Below are positions 9,897 to 23,199 of a DNA stretch of 64,000 nucleotides, in pieces (the first letter of the stretch is position 1; every line of letters starts with the position of its first letter). The notes below the pieces were generated by a model. The model was not told the origin of the DNA, made no database searches, and saw only the letters and a program-made list of their open reading frames with translations. Source of the stretch: Acheta domesticus (taxonomy: Eukaryota; Arthropoda; Insecta; Orthoptera; Gryllidae). Location: NCBI GenBank assembly GCA_031308135.1, contig JAHLJT010000631.1, positions 178,065,446 to 178,129,445 on the forward strand, read 5' to 3'. The translations under genes were made by a program, and so were the position numbers.

Positions 9897-9978
9897 AGGA
9901 TTAATATTAATTATTACTCCTATGTACGAGTTTAGTTACAGTTTTCATTAATTATTAAGAATTGCTTAATAATTGATG
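9897..9978 (+). repeat. Local duplication, unit 2
   Basis: Second member of the pair with 9535-9625, about 362 bp downstream in the same orientation. Confidence 0.75.
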
Positions 9979-9984
9979 CGAAAA

Positions 9985-10400
9985 GACGACGCACGAGCGA
10001 TGCCAAAAGACGAACTTAATTCCAGCGCGAGTCGCGCAGGGCGGGCACAGAGGGGACTAATTGCGGGTGGGTGGGCGGGGGTGACGCGAGGGGGGCGGGG
10101 CGGGGCGGGGGAGGCGTCGTCTGGCGTCGCGACGCCCGAGGCCGCACCGTTTCTTCGCTAATGGAGCGGCCGGGTCGCGTAACCAGGTTACTCCGCCGGC
10201 CGCAGTCCCCAGCGCCGCACACGTAACAAGATCCCGCGGCTGGCTGCCCGCGTCGCCCGCCCTCGCCCCCGCCCACACCGCATGCGCCGCCGCCGCCGCC
10301 GCTGTCTCGTCCGCTGTGCGTCGCCGTTGTCGCTGCCGCACCCGCAGTCACCGTCTGCTTCCCCGCCGACGCCGCACGCCACTACGACGCGAGGAAGAAA
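9985..10400. promoter_or_regulatory. CpG-rich island, candidate promoter region
   Basis: Sharp GC-rich block with GGGGCGGGGC boxes near 10090-10110, CGCCGCCGC runs near 10285-10300 and very frequent CG dinucleotides. Open frames exist on both strands without a recognisable protein. Confidence 0.4.
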
Positions 10401-11599
10401 ACGCAAAAAGGAATACGTAATTGAAGACCTTGGGGCAATAATATACTATGCCACATTTCTGATGAAACTGAAATATTAGTGCTTTTCGATGTTCCATAGA
10501 TGTATCGAGATGATGGGTTTTTATTTTAAAGATTCGCTGTAACATGGCAGTATAATTCATAAATAAATGTTCTGTATTCCAATGTGTGGAATGCAATGTC
10601 TAAACTTTTAATCTCTTTTTTCTCAAAATTTACGTATGATGGCTTAGCTTGTTATTGCCCCGAAGTCTTCAATTAAAATAGTCTACAGAATTCCATAAAA
10701 TGCAACCTATTTAGATTTTTATTTCCTCTTAGACTAAGTAACGCTTCTTACGTGTTATATAGTTTAATGCCATAAAACGAAAGAAGACTTATTATCGTAC
10801 TTGTATCATTTTTATATTATTTGTGTTTTTCAAGAATAATTTCAGTCACTTGTTTTTCATTTAATTTATTCTTAATTTCGGTACTTTATTCATAGAAGAG
10901 ATATAATGAGAAATATAAGAGGTTGATTAAAAGGGTGGTCTGAAAGGCATGCATCGTCTTCCTTTTGGACACAAAAAGGTTTAATAGAACTCGCCTTTAT
11001 ATTATCTCTTGCACGTATTAAATACTTTTCTATAAAGAAAGCTGAGTATATTTTTTGTACACTAAGAAATAATTTACAATAACAGTAAATTAAATGTTTT
11101 TGTAAAAATCTCATTATTCTACATGCACCCTTTCCTTAGGCAGTTCTTGGTTTGCGCCGTAACAGTTATAACATAGCTTTAACATTACAAAGAATATAAT
11201 TATCCATCTGTTCATCTGTTGTAGAACTCGTACAAACTCGTACAACTCGTAGGAATCGTAAAAAAAATGATTAAAAAACGAGTAATAGTCAAAACCCTAG
11301 TATATGAAAATGAAAATAATCGTTATTGTAAGAGGTAATAAAAGCTTTTTAAGTGTTGGTTGCGTAATTCGATGAATGGAATGGAATTATTTTCACAAAC
11401 GATAATAGGAAGTTACTTTGAAAACGGACGAAAACATTAACAACCTTCCAAAACTTTCATAGAAAACTGGTATACTACCTTAATCGTTAGTATTGTTCAT
11501 ATTTTTATCAACATGCAGCTTTTCCTAATTCAGTTTGTTTAAAACGTGGACCGTTGAAGACAAGCCCAACGCTGTGAGCGCCAGCATCTCCCGGCTCCA
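10401..11599. other. AT-rich spacer
   Basis: No gene seen. A short local repetition of AACTCGTA-type sequence lies near 11222-11255. Confidence 0.4.
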
Positions 11600-11935
11600 T
11601 CGCCGCGGCCTCAGCCTCACCTTGGCCATCGCCATCGCTCTCGCCTTGGCCCTCGCCCTCTCTATCGTCCTCTCCCTCACTCTCGCCCACGCTCTCGCCT
11701 CAGCCATCGCCCTCGATTTGGTCATCGCTCTTTTCCTCGCTCTCGCCCTCGCCCTCGCCCTCACTCTCGCCCTCACCCTCGCCTCGGCCATCGCCCTCGA
11801 TTTGGTCATCGCTCTCGCCATCGCTCTTTCACTTCCTCTCGCTCTCCGTCTCGCCCTCGCCCTCGCTCTCCCCCTCGCCTTCGTCATCGCTCTTGCCCTC
11901 GCTCCCGCCCTCGCCATCCCCATCGCCCTGGGCGG
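11600..11935. repeat. CTCGCC-type hexamer satellite
   Basis: This is a degenerate hexanucleotide array of the CTCGCC/ATCGCC type. A longer unit containing GCCATCGCCCTCGATTTGGT occurs twice, near 11700 and 11793, 93 bp apart, so the array also grew by larger duplications. It gives an Ala-Leu-rich hydrophobic frame on the plus strand (11535-11975) and an Arg-Ala-rich frame on the minus strand (11525-12010). Codon-scale periodicity keeps both open, so neither is good evidence for a gene. Confidence 0.88.
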
Positions 11936-12986
11936 AGCGGGAGGCGACTGCTGTGACGCCGCGGGACCGGGGTAAGGGCGGAGCCACGTGCTAAAGGCCC
12001 CTGCGGCCACGTAATAAGACGTTCCAGCTCCACGTGCACGAGATTTGGACTAGTATTCCCCCGCCAAGCGCTTACGACCCCTGCGCGCCCTTCTTCTTGA
12101 ATGTTGTGGGACAAACGGGCCATCCGTTGAAACAATTCTTCGTGCCCTTTAAGACGACAGTTTTAAGTCTTAAAAATTGTAAAAACTTTGTTAAGGTTAC
12201 CAATGGAACCCTTTTTCCTTATTATACATTATTTTACTCATAAAGCAAATAAATGTATGACTGAAGTAGAAGAGAAAAACGTTAATCAAATATAATGAGA
12301 ACTATTGTGAAAAGCGGCCGATCAACTAAAAACGGAGATAAAAAATAATCCATTTAGCACGTATTGCAGACTATATTAAATGCATTTTACATTTCTCTGA
12401 ATGTGTTTTTCTATAAATAGAAGTATTTGGGTACACACTAATTGTAATATCATGTAATTAGGTATGTCGAAATTCCATGCTTTCGAAGTTATAATTGGTG
12501 GGATTACGAACCCTGAACTCTCTGCGAAAGTTGTTGCAGAGTCTCATTACCTGATCAAAGATTAGTGGATTCTCCGTTTTACGGACTAAATGTATCTTCA
12601 AAATAATTTAATCATGCTTAAATATTTTACTTTTGTTTTCCTACTAATTTATTTATATTTCCTTATTTGTCGACCTACTTAAAAATTATTATGAAATCAC
12701 TATACCATAATGGTGTACAAAAATTAACAATGATAATTTCATGGATTTTTGGAGTGAAATGTCTTTAAAATTGGTCCTTAAGGGGAGGGGGTATTTTGAT
12801 AAACAGTGTAACGTTACATATTAGAATAACATGAATACTATTTTCATTTATAGTTTTGCTACTCACGAATCTTTATCGACACCGTTTTCTAAAAAAAAAA
12901 AAGAGTAATGTAACGTTATATAAGGAAAAACATGTCAAATTAATATCACATATATTTACAACAACGTTACCCATGTATACTTACGC
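11936..12986. other. Short GC-rich flank grading into AT-rich spacer
   Basis: GC-rich to about 12010, then AT-rich. No feature supported. Confidence 0.4.
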
Positions 12987-13244
12987 CAGGGGCGGATCCA
13001 GAAACGCATTTTGGGAGGGGACATTTTTTATTCAAAATGTTTTGGTCGAATGTGTCATATTACAGATTATGTAGAATGACGCAGGCTAAACTCAGCTTAT
13101 GATGCGATACATTGTTATTCGTTTTAATGATTATCCGAAAATATTTTTGCTTGAACGTTTCGGGACAAATTAAAATTTATAATTACTGAAACATATTGGG
13201 AGGGGAAAATTTCCCTCATTTACCTCCCCGTGGATCCGCGCCTG
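12987..13244. mobile_element. 258 bp hAT-type MITE with perfect 8 bp target duplication
   Basis: The element has terminal inverted repeats. The left end is CAGGGGCGGATCCAG and the right end, reversed and complemented, is CAGGCGCGGATCCAC. A second inverted patch (GGGAGGGG near 13012-13020 and the facing CCTCCCC) lies just inside. It is flanked by identical 8 bp duplications, ACTTACGC, at 12979-12986 and 13245-13252. A CAGGG-type terminus with an 8 bp duplication is the signature of the hAT superfamily. There is no coding capacity, so it would need a transposase supplied in trans. The perfect duplication argues for a fairly recent insertion. Confidence 0.93.
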
Positions 13245-13252
13245 ACTTACGC

Positions 13253-15269
13253 AATCTACGTGTAGTTGTGTACAGAAACTACCACTTGATCACGCGTGTT
13301 TGGCACGCGCAGAACCTTGCCGCATGACAGCGCCGTTATTGTGCCACGCATTGCGGCACCCGATTTACATTAATCGCGACATAACAATAGCAACTAGATC
13401 TAGCTTGCAACATAAAAGGGGAACTACAAATAAGGAACAAGCACTTTCCACTATCATAATGTAGGACCCTATTGGCTTAAACATAAATTCAGCATGCGAG
13501 AATTGTGACATTATAGAAACTTTACTTTTCCTGGAGTTTGGTGACACTGCTGTCAAAACGTGGGGTCGGACTGTAAATGTAAAAGGTCCCGGGCAGTTAA
13601 ACTTAGGTTGCTAATACTCGCCTATTCAAATTGACGTGAAATTTATTTTATTTAAACAGTCGTGGCTTCTAAAACCTTATGTAACCACACGTATCTGAAA
13701 CAAAACATTAATATCACTTTTATGGTATATATCTTTGTAATCGTACTACCTGTGAATTTTTCTTTCAGAGTTCTACGGAGAGAAAAGATGCCACTATTTG
13801 AAAATGACTCCGTCATGTGCTGCTTACCACCATTGTCGCCAGACAGTTGGATTTGGGGTGAAATTTAACCTTTTGCCATAATGTTTACAGAAGCGTAACT
13901 ACGCTTTAGCTAAACGTAGCTAAAGATTTGTCGAACCGACTTGTATTCGTGCGTTTGGGGTAGATCAATAGCGTTATTACACTGTATGGCTTGAAATAGC
14001 TGTAGAAAAAGCGCAACATATTAATTTTTTGTTTGTGAGTCGTTGTAAGTTGCGTATTGTGTTTTTTATGTACCTTACCGTCCCTACATTCACAGGACAT
14101 ACGGTAAATGAATAGTAGTGCATCTGCGTTCTTGGTACGGTCTCTTCAGATTTTTCAAAATGATTACTAGATATGTTTTTAGTCTTGAAGCTCTTCAAAA
14201 TCCGTAGAAAACATAAAAATAATAAAATTCAACATATTTAAATGTATTATTTATCTCTTTCAAAAATACAGCAATATATGTTCTGTTACAAGCTGGTAAT
14301 TTTCTCGTTTGGGATATATTCAAGTCTTCTTCGCATTGAATGATTCGCGGTATTGAGCCGGAATGTATTCCAGAAATGACAGCGGAGATGGTATAACTTT
14401 CTACACATCTGTAGCGTTTTTACGATAAGACAATTGCACTATGTAGTTTTAAATAAAATGTTTTTTAGTTTCAATGTTTGTGATTCTCTATCAAACACTT
14501 AGCGTATTTTACCAACAGTCATTTTGAAATGTTTTATATCTACCTATTTCAGCTAGTTTCATTAGAAAATGCATTGTGCGTAGTTTATGAAGTGTAAATA
14601 TGCTCCGCATTCATTACCCTTTTCCCCAACGGGAAAATCTAGTTGTTTTAATATCAGTGACCGATAATACTGTTACATGCATTACAGTGTTCAAACATAG
14701 TGCTCATATTTTTACTAGACTACCAAAGCAATTAACTAGTGTATGCAAATTTCAATTGATTGCTTGTAAAAACAAAAATTAATGATGTTCAAGAGAGTAT
14801 ATTTTTGAAAATTCACAATCAACCAAGGTAACTGATTAGTTTCTGTATGCTTTTTCCATATATTATAAACATGATAAACATCAAAAACCAAAGATACGGG
14901 CGATTAATTTCTCGTCCATTTCATAAATATTAACCAATTCCTTCAGTCTTTTCTAGAAAACGGTTAGAGTTACATTATAACGTCTTAATTATCTATGGAT
15001 ATGTTTACAAAAATAAATAAATTCATTTCTTTTTCTTAAAATTTACATTTCTTGTTGCAATGAAATCGAAAATATTATTAGAACGAAGATTCTCACGTAT
15101 TTTTTGTTTAATCGAAATGCCGTCCATTGTTAAAACGAAATCAGCCCAGAGGTTACGCTATCATGGCACTACTGTACGGGACCTTGCCTCGCCATTTACC
15201 TCGAGGTCTGTTTTTTGCTAAAACTTGGTTAGCTTATGCGGTTTAGATTCGTGAAGATTGTTACGTAAC
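13253..15269. other. AT-rich spacer
   Basis: No recognisable coding or repeat structure. Open segments are short and unlike any family I know. Confidence 0.4.
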
Positions 15270-15420
15270 AGCGTCCAATGGAGCGGCGAGCGCTCGCCCT
15301 GACGATGACGTACGGAGCGTGAAGGCCCATCTAAGCCCCCTTCACTCCCCTCACCACCCCACCCCCTTCCCCTTTCCCCCGCACTACTGGGCCCCGGGCG
15401 GCAGCGGAGACGTTGGGATT
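15270..15420. other. Short GC-rich patch
   Basis: A ~150 bp GC-rich patch with a C-rich run (15330-15385) and GGGCCCCGGGCGG (about 15389-15401). It is too small and weak to call a promoter. Confidence 0.3.
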
Positions 15421-15807
15421 TAAAAGATTACCTCGGGAAAGCCCTTCAGAAAACAGATTTTTTATCGATTTTTCCCGCTATTTTTCTCCCGGGCAGCTGG
15501 AACCTCCGACGGAATTCAGTGGTCGGTAAGATCATTGCAGATGGACACATTTCCTCGCTGGAAAATTTCTTGCTTTCTGTTGTGAAAGCTAATTAAAAGT
15601 AATATTGAAACATATTCATCTGCAGTTTTCATAGATACTCTTGTCTTTTGAGCACGCGTTTCTGTATTGGTATCATTGTCAATTGAAAATTAAAGAGGTT
15701 CGTAAGAATTTTGAAACACTGCAATACGTGCCACAATATTGTGTTGCCATAGCCTTCGTTATGAAACATATCAATGAAAAGTTGGATAAATCAAAATTCA
15801 TTATTAT
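15421..15807. other. Spacer
   Basis: Nothing recognised. Confidence 0.35.
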
Positions 15808-17110
15808 TTTTAGGTGCTGCACCTATAGACAAAGCGCTTTGGGAGCCTTCACTTTTTATTTCTAAGTTGTTATGTAACCTATTTGAACGCTTTTGAGAAT
15901 TTTGCTTTGCACCTAAATCACCCTACTGAACCTAAGTCGACCCTCTGGCCCAATTTCTCCCCTATTTACTAAACTTTGCGCACAAAAAAAACACTTATTA
16001 TGAATGTGCACATTGCATGAACATATGCTGTTTAAAGTTAAATCATAAAATGTTTGTGCACTTTCGTTTGCTACACTTTGCCCCAAACTAACCTGCCTCT
16101 ATTTTTAATCTCAGAAGTACGAAGGCAAAGGAAACCCATTGTCGTTCATTACTAGTTATCGTGACAAAGCAGTCTTTTTTACCGGATATCTTCCCGATGC
16201 CAAAGGGTCTTTCGAAACGAACTCAGTTGGGTTCTGAGGTATTTTATATGTTGCTATTTTACGTCTAACATTTGCGCACTTCTAATGGCAAATGGGATGT
16301 TTTCTCAACCGATGCATCGACTAAGGGCACGATCGCATTTACTACGGACCATCGGTAACTCAAGGATATCTTTCAAACAAATCCTATAGCCTATCGCACT
16401 CTCGAGCTTCCCATCCCCTCACCTTGCACCCAAATTCATGGAATGTGGCCCTTCGCAAAGGGCCGCGAAACTCACGTAAGAACCCGTCAATAGTGCGAAT
16501 GCACTATTGACAATGTTCAGTGCTGTTGTGAAGTTAACGGAAAGGTGTCTGGAAAAATGTTCGTCAATATACATTGTACATCTCATATTCTGTTTGTATT
16601 AAACGTTATAGCAATGAGTAAGGTAAAATTCATAAACTGAAAGAAATAGCTAAGCAAAATGCAGAAGATGCAATTCCATCGGACGTTTCTGTGTTTAGGT
16701 GTGGCTGTAAAATAGAAGTGGATGAAAAACATCTTATCTCACTTCGAATCCTTAAAATCCCTTTGTGCATCTATCAACCAAATTGAGGAGGGGAAAGTGC
16801 CGGTCACTGAAAAGTGGCTAATTTTCACAGAAGCGAATAAAAGTGTTGCAATTTCGATTTCCTTACCATTGAGATCTAATTCCTTGCTTTTTATGGCTCA
16901 GAGAACGGTGATATCATTGATGATGTGAACTTGCTTTAAAAATTAGTTTGTACATAAATTAACTGTTTCACTTCAACATTTCATGATGGTATAAGACAAT
17001 TTAATATATTTGTACCTAAACATGAACAAATTTGTATTTTTTGCACCTAAAAATGCACCAATTTTTCATATTTTTGCACCTTTTTTAGCACCTAAATTAA
17101 CAAATGTTTG
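15808..17110 (+). mobile_element. Probable hAT-related transposon remnant
   Basis: Two lines of evidence, both modest. First, the decayed coding block at 16620-16930 resembles the C-terminal tail of the CGGBP1-like hAT transposase group. It has a KLKEIAKQNAEDAIPSDVSVF stretch, then SHFESLKSLCASINQIEEG in a shifted frame. Second, GCACCTAAA-type motifs cluster at both ends: TAGGTGCTGCACCTA at about 15811-15825, GCACCTAAA at about 15912, and several between 17013 and 17098. Subterminal motif clusters are typical of hAT elements. I could not find clear terminal inverted repeats or a target duplication. Confidence 0.35.
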
Positions 17111-20100
17111 CCTCTAAAAGTCCAGCTTCTAATGATTATATTTATTAAAGTGGAAACAATAATTAATCCATCACATTTTGAAAATTATTACTTCATTGAT
17201 AATAATGTTACATCGAAACGTGAGAACGAAGAAGACAAAGGAGTGAGAAGTTAAGGCAAGGGGAAATCCTGACAATTTAGCGTATTGATTCTGATTCAAT
17301 TAATTTACCAATAACATGAAGTAGTAGATGCTTCAAATAATTCAATTTCTTCTCTTGCCCAACAACATTCATTCGGATCTGTCGTTTTGTAATTTTATAT
17401 GCGGGAAACGTTTTCCTGCTTCCGTTTGCGCAACTAATCGGATTAATAAGTAACAAGATTGAAACTTCTATGGGATTCTCCGGGTACGGATTTGTTACAG
17501 ACGTATGGCTTTGCTAAATTGATTTATTATGAAGATTGTAATTTCATTAGGCGCGTTATCGAATAAGTGCGAAGGGATGATCATATGAGTGTGTCCGCAC
17601 TGCATTTTAAAAGATAGAAAAAACGAAGTGTATAATGCATTAAAATTATTTATGCACAACTTGGATTCTGGATGAGCAGAGATAACGGCTGATCTTAATC
17701 AAAGAAGGATTTGGAATGACATACATGGTAAACGCAGAGAAACACAACATACACATTTAATGAAATGATTTCGAATACAAGGACAAAATACTCTCCTGCA
17801 ATGGACAATCGCATGCCATCTGAAAGAGAGAACAAATACATGGCACACTGTACCGAAGACTAAAGTCGCAGGCCGTGTCCAGTTGCGTACCACTGGGAGC
17901 ACCAAGAAGTCCCTTAGTTACTGGGGAGATATAGATAATTGTTCACAGGCCACTTTGAGCGGTGTAATTAGCTCTCGTAATTATATTTGACTATAGGAGC
18001 ACTCATTGACACCATTACTGTCTAGCTGTGTATAGCACGACACAAGTTACACGTTACATGCGCAAAGTTTACAGTGAAACGTGAAGCCCACGTGAATAGC
18101 AAAGTTCAATTTTTCGTCATCAGAACAAGTTATGAAGTGTGACAAAACTGTCTTCACGTAAGTAATATACAAGAGACACGTTAATTGCACGTGACAGCAT
18201 CGAAAGTAGAAAGGCGAAAACGGCTGCTTCCAGGCATCGAATCACTACGAGAAAATCATAAAATTGCACTCTTATGTACGTAAAGAACTGTGCAGTTTTC
18301 TCCCAAACTAAATATTGGTCGTTGTGGCCGCCGCGAGCTTGACGGTAGGCGTGTTGGAGAGTGGATATTATTACATCAAAGAGAATCTTATATTCATGGA
18401 GTTTATATATGGCCATTAAGAAGAAATTACTCTCCCTGATGCAAATTTTGGAGGAAAGAGTGGGGATTCGCGGAAAGAACGTCCGTTGCACTCGTTACAA
18501 TCTGAGCAGGCAATTAGAATCCGGGATGCTTATATTCTTGTAATTTACGAATAAAGAATTTGTTTGGCAGGAATAAACCTGAATGAACAGATAAGAATTG
18601 TTTTTCTGACGTGTTGATGCATATAGTGTAATATACACAATATTACAAGAAAACAAACACCGCGCTTTACTCTGGACGATGCGAAGCGGTTACTAGGTGA
18701 CGAATGTTTGTTTACATGCATGACGTAAGAAGGAACTGATTGTAGGTCTCCGGCAGTAATATATAACTCTTTTAGACAAAAAAAAAGCATGGAACATAAA
18801 TAAGCAGGTTATGTAGTGGTCAGAAATGGACGACAGACATTATCAATCGGAATGCGAGATGCTTTTGTTAGAAGTGCGGGTGGTTTTGACGTCTGTTGAA
18901 AGTACAGCGGGGGCTTTTATTTTTGTTTGGTGAAAAAAGAATTTGGTTTAGAGGCTCTCTCTTGGCTCTGAACTTTCGAAGAAGCAGCATCGTTGTGGTA
19001 GCTGCGCGAAGGTTGTCTGATCGATTTAAGTGGGACATCGCCGTGTTATGTGTAATAGGGAGCATAGAATTTGGAACATTAGTTGAACGTTGATTAATTA
19101 TTTAATTCCAGACTTGGCAAATAGGTTAAAATACATAATCAGGAATTTGCGCGAAACGGAACAGTTCGTGGCTAGGCGTCCGCCCGTGACGCAGACAGGG
19201 TTGTAGATGACAGGCTTAACAGCAGAGAATTCGGAATTTTTTGTAAGGAATTAAATTGTAACATCAAGAGAGAAGCAGATGACTTCGGCGACGACCGGCG
19301 TGAAGATGGATTTTCGGCGCGGAAGCCAAGGATATGAGGCGTGGCCTCATTTAACAACGCCTAGACAATTCGGTACCGTTATTAGCTAAATACTGGCAAT
19401 TGCATACAATCCATCACATTGATACTGTTAAACAAAATTCAAGTCATTTCAATAAATGAAATTATTGTTGTGTCAAATCTATTCGCAATTATTTGTAATA
19501 GTAGAAATAATTTGACTTCAGGCTTCTATCTGTACAGAGGGCAACCAGGTGACAACCAGCCTGCAGGTAAGCGTGGTGTCAACAAAATGAAAGTAAAATA
19601 ATTTATTATTTTATCACAATAGAAATACAAAATTTAGTTCTTGTTACGATACTGTGCAATATTTTGGAATTTACACCAATTATATTTGAATTACGTTTTA
19701 TGATATACTGTGTTCTGATTAACCTCAGGCACTTGAATGCTATTCGACTAGCAATAGAAATTTCATAACTTTCTTCATGTTCTTTTTCTTTATGGGAAGG
19801 GGGATGTTTTAGAAAATAACTGTAATATTGTTATTGGAATACTTCTGTCAATACTACTACCCTGCGCCCCCAAAACCCGGAATAATATTAATATGTGTAA
19901 TTTGATGCTGGTAAACACGTTTTTACAAAACTGAAAAGTGAAAGTACACTGTAATTGAATCCAGAGAACCCAATGAACCTAACCCGATCTAAATAAAATC
20001 ATGAAAGTGTTTTTTGTTAACCATGGTCATGATATTGAAATTTTGCTGTTGACAAAATTCTTGTAATGGAATAGTATGTAATAAATTCCATACGGTAAAG

Positions 20101-20449
20101 TGTTTATAAAAGTATCCTACCAAGAGTAAAAATGCACTTGAATCTATTGACGTGTTAATATATTTTTATCGGGGGAAGTGTGTACTTAACAGGACCATGA
20201 TGCAAATTTTGTATCTGGACGACAACTTCAAATTTAAAAAAATTAAATTCTCCACTTCTTTCCTCTACATACACATCACATCATAAATTCATGCCACGAA
20301 GGACTTCGTGTGAGGTCATATGCTACATGTTCCAAAGATTTTTCATTACTTTCACGACAAATGTATTTATAGAAAATTACAAGGCCTTACGATGACCTGA
20401 AACCATGGCATTTCCGACCCCAATATGGCGTCAACGTTGTCCATTGTGA
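17111..20449. other. AT-rich spacer
   Basis: No gene, satellite or known element recognised. The 123-codon open segment on the minus strand at 18120-18491 has no motif I can identify. Confidence 0.4.
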
Positions 20450-20800
20450 TGCATTACGGCTTCGCCAAGCGCAGGTGGCGCCTCTGGTGAGCGCGGCAGT
20501 GAACAAGTGGGACATGGGCGCGGATGTCAAATGCTAATTGAATTTCATGTTTCAATAAAACCTTTTATCCGCCATTTGAGATGAAAGAGGTGGCGGCAGA
20601 TAGTGTCACCGGGGCCGAACGCGACTGTCAGGCGCGCGTGGCAGCCGAATCCGATTGTCAGCGCGCGCGCAGCTGTCGCTCCGCGGCGCCACCGTCGATA
20701 TCGGCCGGCCAGCACGCGCGTCTATCAGACGTCTCTGTATTTGCTGGCTCCGCTGGCTCCACTCCAGGACGCCGTGACGAACTGCTTTGTTCGAGTGATG
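20450..20800. promoter_or_regulatory. Moderately CpG-rich region
   Basis: GC-rich relative to its flanks, with frequent CG and GCGCGC runs near 20630-20720. The 99-codon plus frame at 20581-20880 starts with ATG but shows no recognisable domain. Could be a 5' exon or promoter. Confidence 0.25.
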
Positions 20801-23199
20801 CAGTGCTGGACAGTTTTACGCATGGGATGGACATCTTTAGCTGGAAAATGCGCCTTTTCACTAAGTGTTGTTTAGTTTGAGTTAGAGTATTGGAAATATT
20901 CTGGGCAGATGTTAAATGGATGACTCAGGCTTAAATTATGGGTTCGTAATGTCTCGGACAAGTTAAAGATGGTCATCACTATTCCAATACGGATAAATTT
21001 ATAAATACATATAAAATATGAACTAATACTTTAACATCAGCAGTACAAAAAGATTTGAAATAGAAAGCTTTTAGAAAAGGTTGACAACTTGGATCAAGTC
21101 CTTCTGAATTTGACATCCTTAGTTCCACCTCATAGAGATTATCAAATCATTTGAAATTGTTTAATAATGAAGATTAATTCCTTGAACGATGAGGAAATTG
21201 AAACGAAAATTGAAAGAAATTAGTAATAGTGGAAATTTCATGAATATTTCACTGTAAAGAGGCAACAAATGTAAAATATTTTGATCAGGGAATTTAAAAT
21301 AATGAAAAACACACTATCGCCAACAGATCAAGGCTGTGAGTCATGTGATTGAAGTAATGCTAAGTTCACAGTTGTCTTGATAGAAAATGAATATTGAAAA
21401 TGAACTAGAGTTTTAGACTAATGAAATATTTCTAAACTAGAGGTCTTCACCAGCAAAAACACTGCTGCCAGCCTTGCAAAACCAGATGAAAACCTCACAA
21501 AATGGTACGGCACACAATATGTAGTGCATCCACAGTACAACAGGTCTTTACATACCAAGAATACCAAAAATATTTCATGCAACAATTGAAAAAGGTAGGT
21601 AACATCCGGCATTTTGAAACATGTTGGTTTGTTTAGATTCACAGGAACTCGGGTAAAACCCAAAGCAATGAAACAGTTTTGATTTTGACTGAAATATGTA
21701 AATATTTCTTATGCTATTCCGTCTGTTTCTCTCTGCGGGTACCGGCTGAATTTTCATACTCAGAGCGTCATTGCTTCCTACACAGCCGTAATAATTTGAC
21801 AGTAAGGCTCCAAGGAAGAGCGCGTCCGCTATTAAATATTTGCCATTCTCGTGTTGCGTTATGGAACAGCAACTTTTTAAACTCTTAATATTTAAAGAAC
21901 TATTATAGTGTGTTTATTGACACGATTTTACTGTAACATGTTAATGAAGTATTCGTGAAGACAGATTTTGTATATAATCATATTTTATACTAGGAAAAAT
22001 CAGCAGACGTTGTTCTGCCCTTCATCTCCCTCTTACCCTCCCATCACCCTTTCTCACTGTCTCTCCCTCCCTCACCCTGTCCCTGTCTGTCTGTCTCTGC
22101 CGCTCTCTGCCCCTCTCATTCACATTTAATTGCAGATTCTGTACATCTCTGAGCAGGTGAGGTAATATTGGGAAGCCCCGGACCAGCAAAAATGTGATAC
22201 TCATAGAATGTTCAAGAAAGTTTTATCCTGTAGATTACGGTGTGAGAAACGTTTCTTTGAGGACTTCGACCTCACAATATTAGTTTTTAAGGCCATGGAT
22301 TGCATAGTTTAGGGGTTATTTAACGATATAGATTCAAAATCCTGCCAAATGTGTTGCAGGTTGCACTTGACATTAATATTTCGTTTTCTTCTACAGCGCC
22401 ATATAGTGGAGTCACAACAGACTTAACAGCAGCTGGGTGAAATGCCACGTAGAAGAGCCAACTTTCATGGAGATTGGTCTCACGGCGCCGGAGTTTAGCT
22501 CTTATATCCAATATATATATAATATTTAATTTATTGTAGTGTGAAATGAAATAATTTTCTTTACTGTTTTAGACCAGTGTGCGTGCTAGTTTTTGTTAAA
22601 ACATTGTGGTTTTCACGTGTTATTAGTTTTATAAATAATTACAAAAACGTACCTTTTACGGCTTTGTTGTTTTTATTGATTCCTATTTTAGTGTAATATT
22701 TTAAAGACAGTCAGGTCAATTACGTAAAAGGTACATAATTTTATTTTCAAAACATGGAGATTAATAGCTAAATTTGGCTAGTGAATAAACAAACTCGTTC
22801 AACAGTTTGATTTTACGTTTTGACATATGTATATGTTCTAGGAAAGGGAAATAAATACAATTAAAATCGCAGCTATTCAAAATCACAATTATACAAACGC
22901 ATTCATATAACCATTATTTTCCCTCAAATTGCAAAACGATTCATCCCGATATTATTCATCTAGTTTTGTAAATTACGAAGTGGGAGTTTGAAATTTCCTG
23001 AACCGAAATTATATATTCGAGCAGGCAGTTCTCTAGCAATTCCAGGATTGAATCCGACAGTTCCAGATAACTCTGGCATAAAATATTTCTCGCGGCCTCT
23101 CTCGAATTTATTACGTGCTCATTTTGGAGTGCAAATTGCGTTTCCACGTGCGTGACTGCCACCAAGGCATTCGGATACTCAGCTTTACTGTCGTAGACG
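20801..23199. other. AT-rich spacer with a pyrimidine-rich patch
   Basis: Contains a CTCCC/CTGTCT-rich low-complexity patch at about 22020-22115. Nothing else recognised. Confidence 0.4.

Noticed and set aside
18120..18491. 123-codon minus-strand frame as a gene
   Set aside because: No recognisable motif, no supporting splice or promoter signals, and base composition equals the surroundings.
19168..19370. Possible MITE bounded by CTAGGCGT and ACGCCTAG
   Set aside because: Only 8 bp of inverted match, no target duplication and no second copy in the window.
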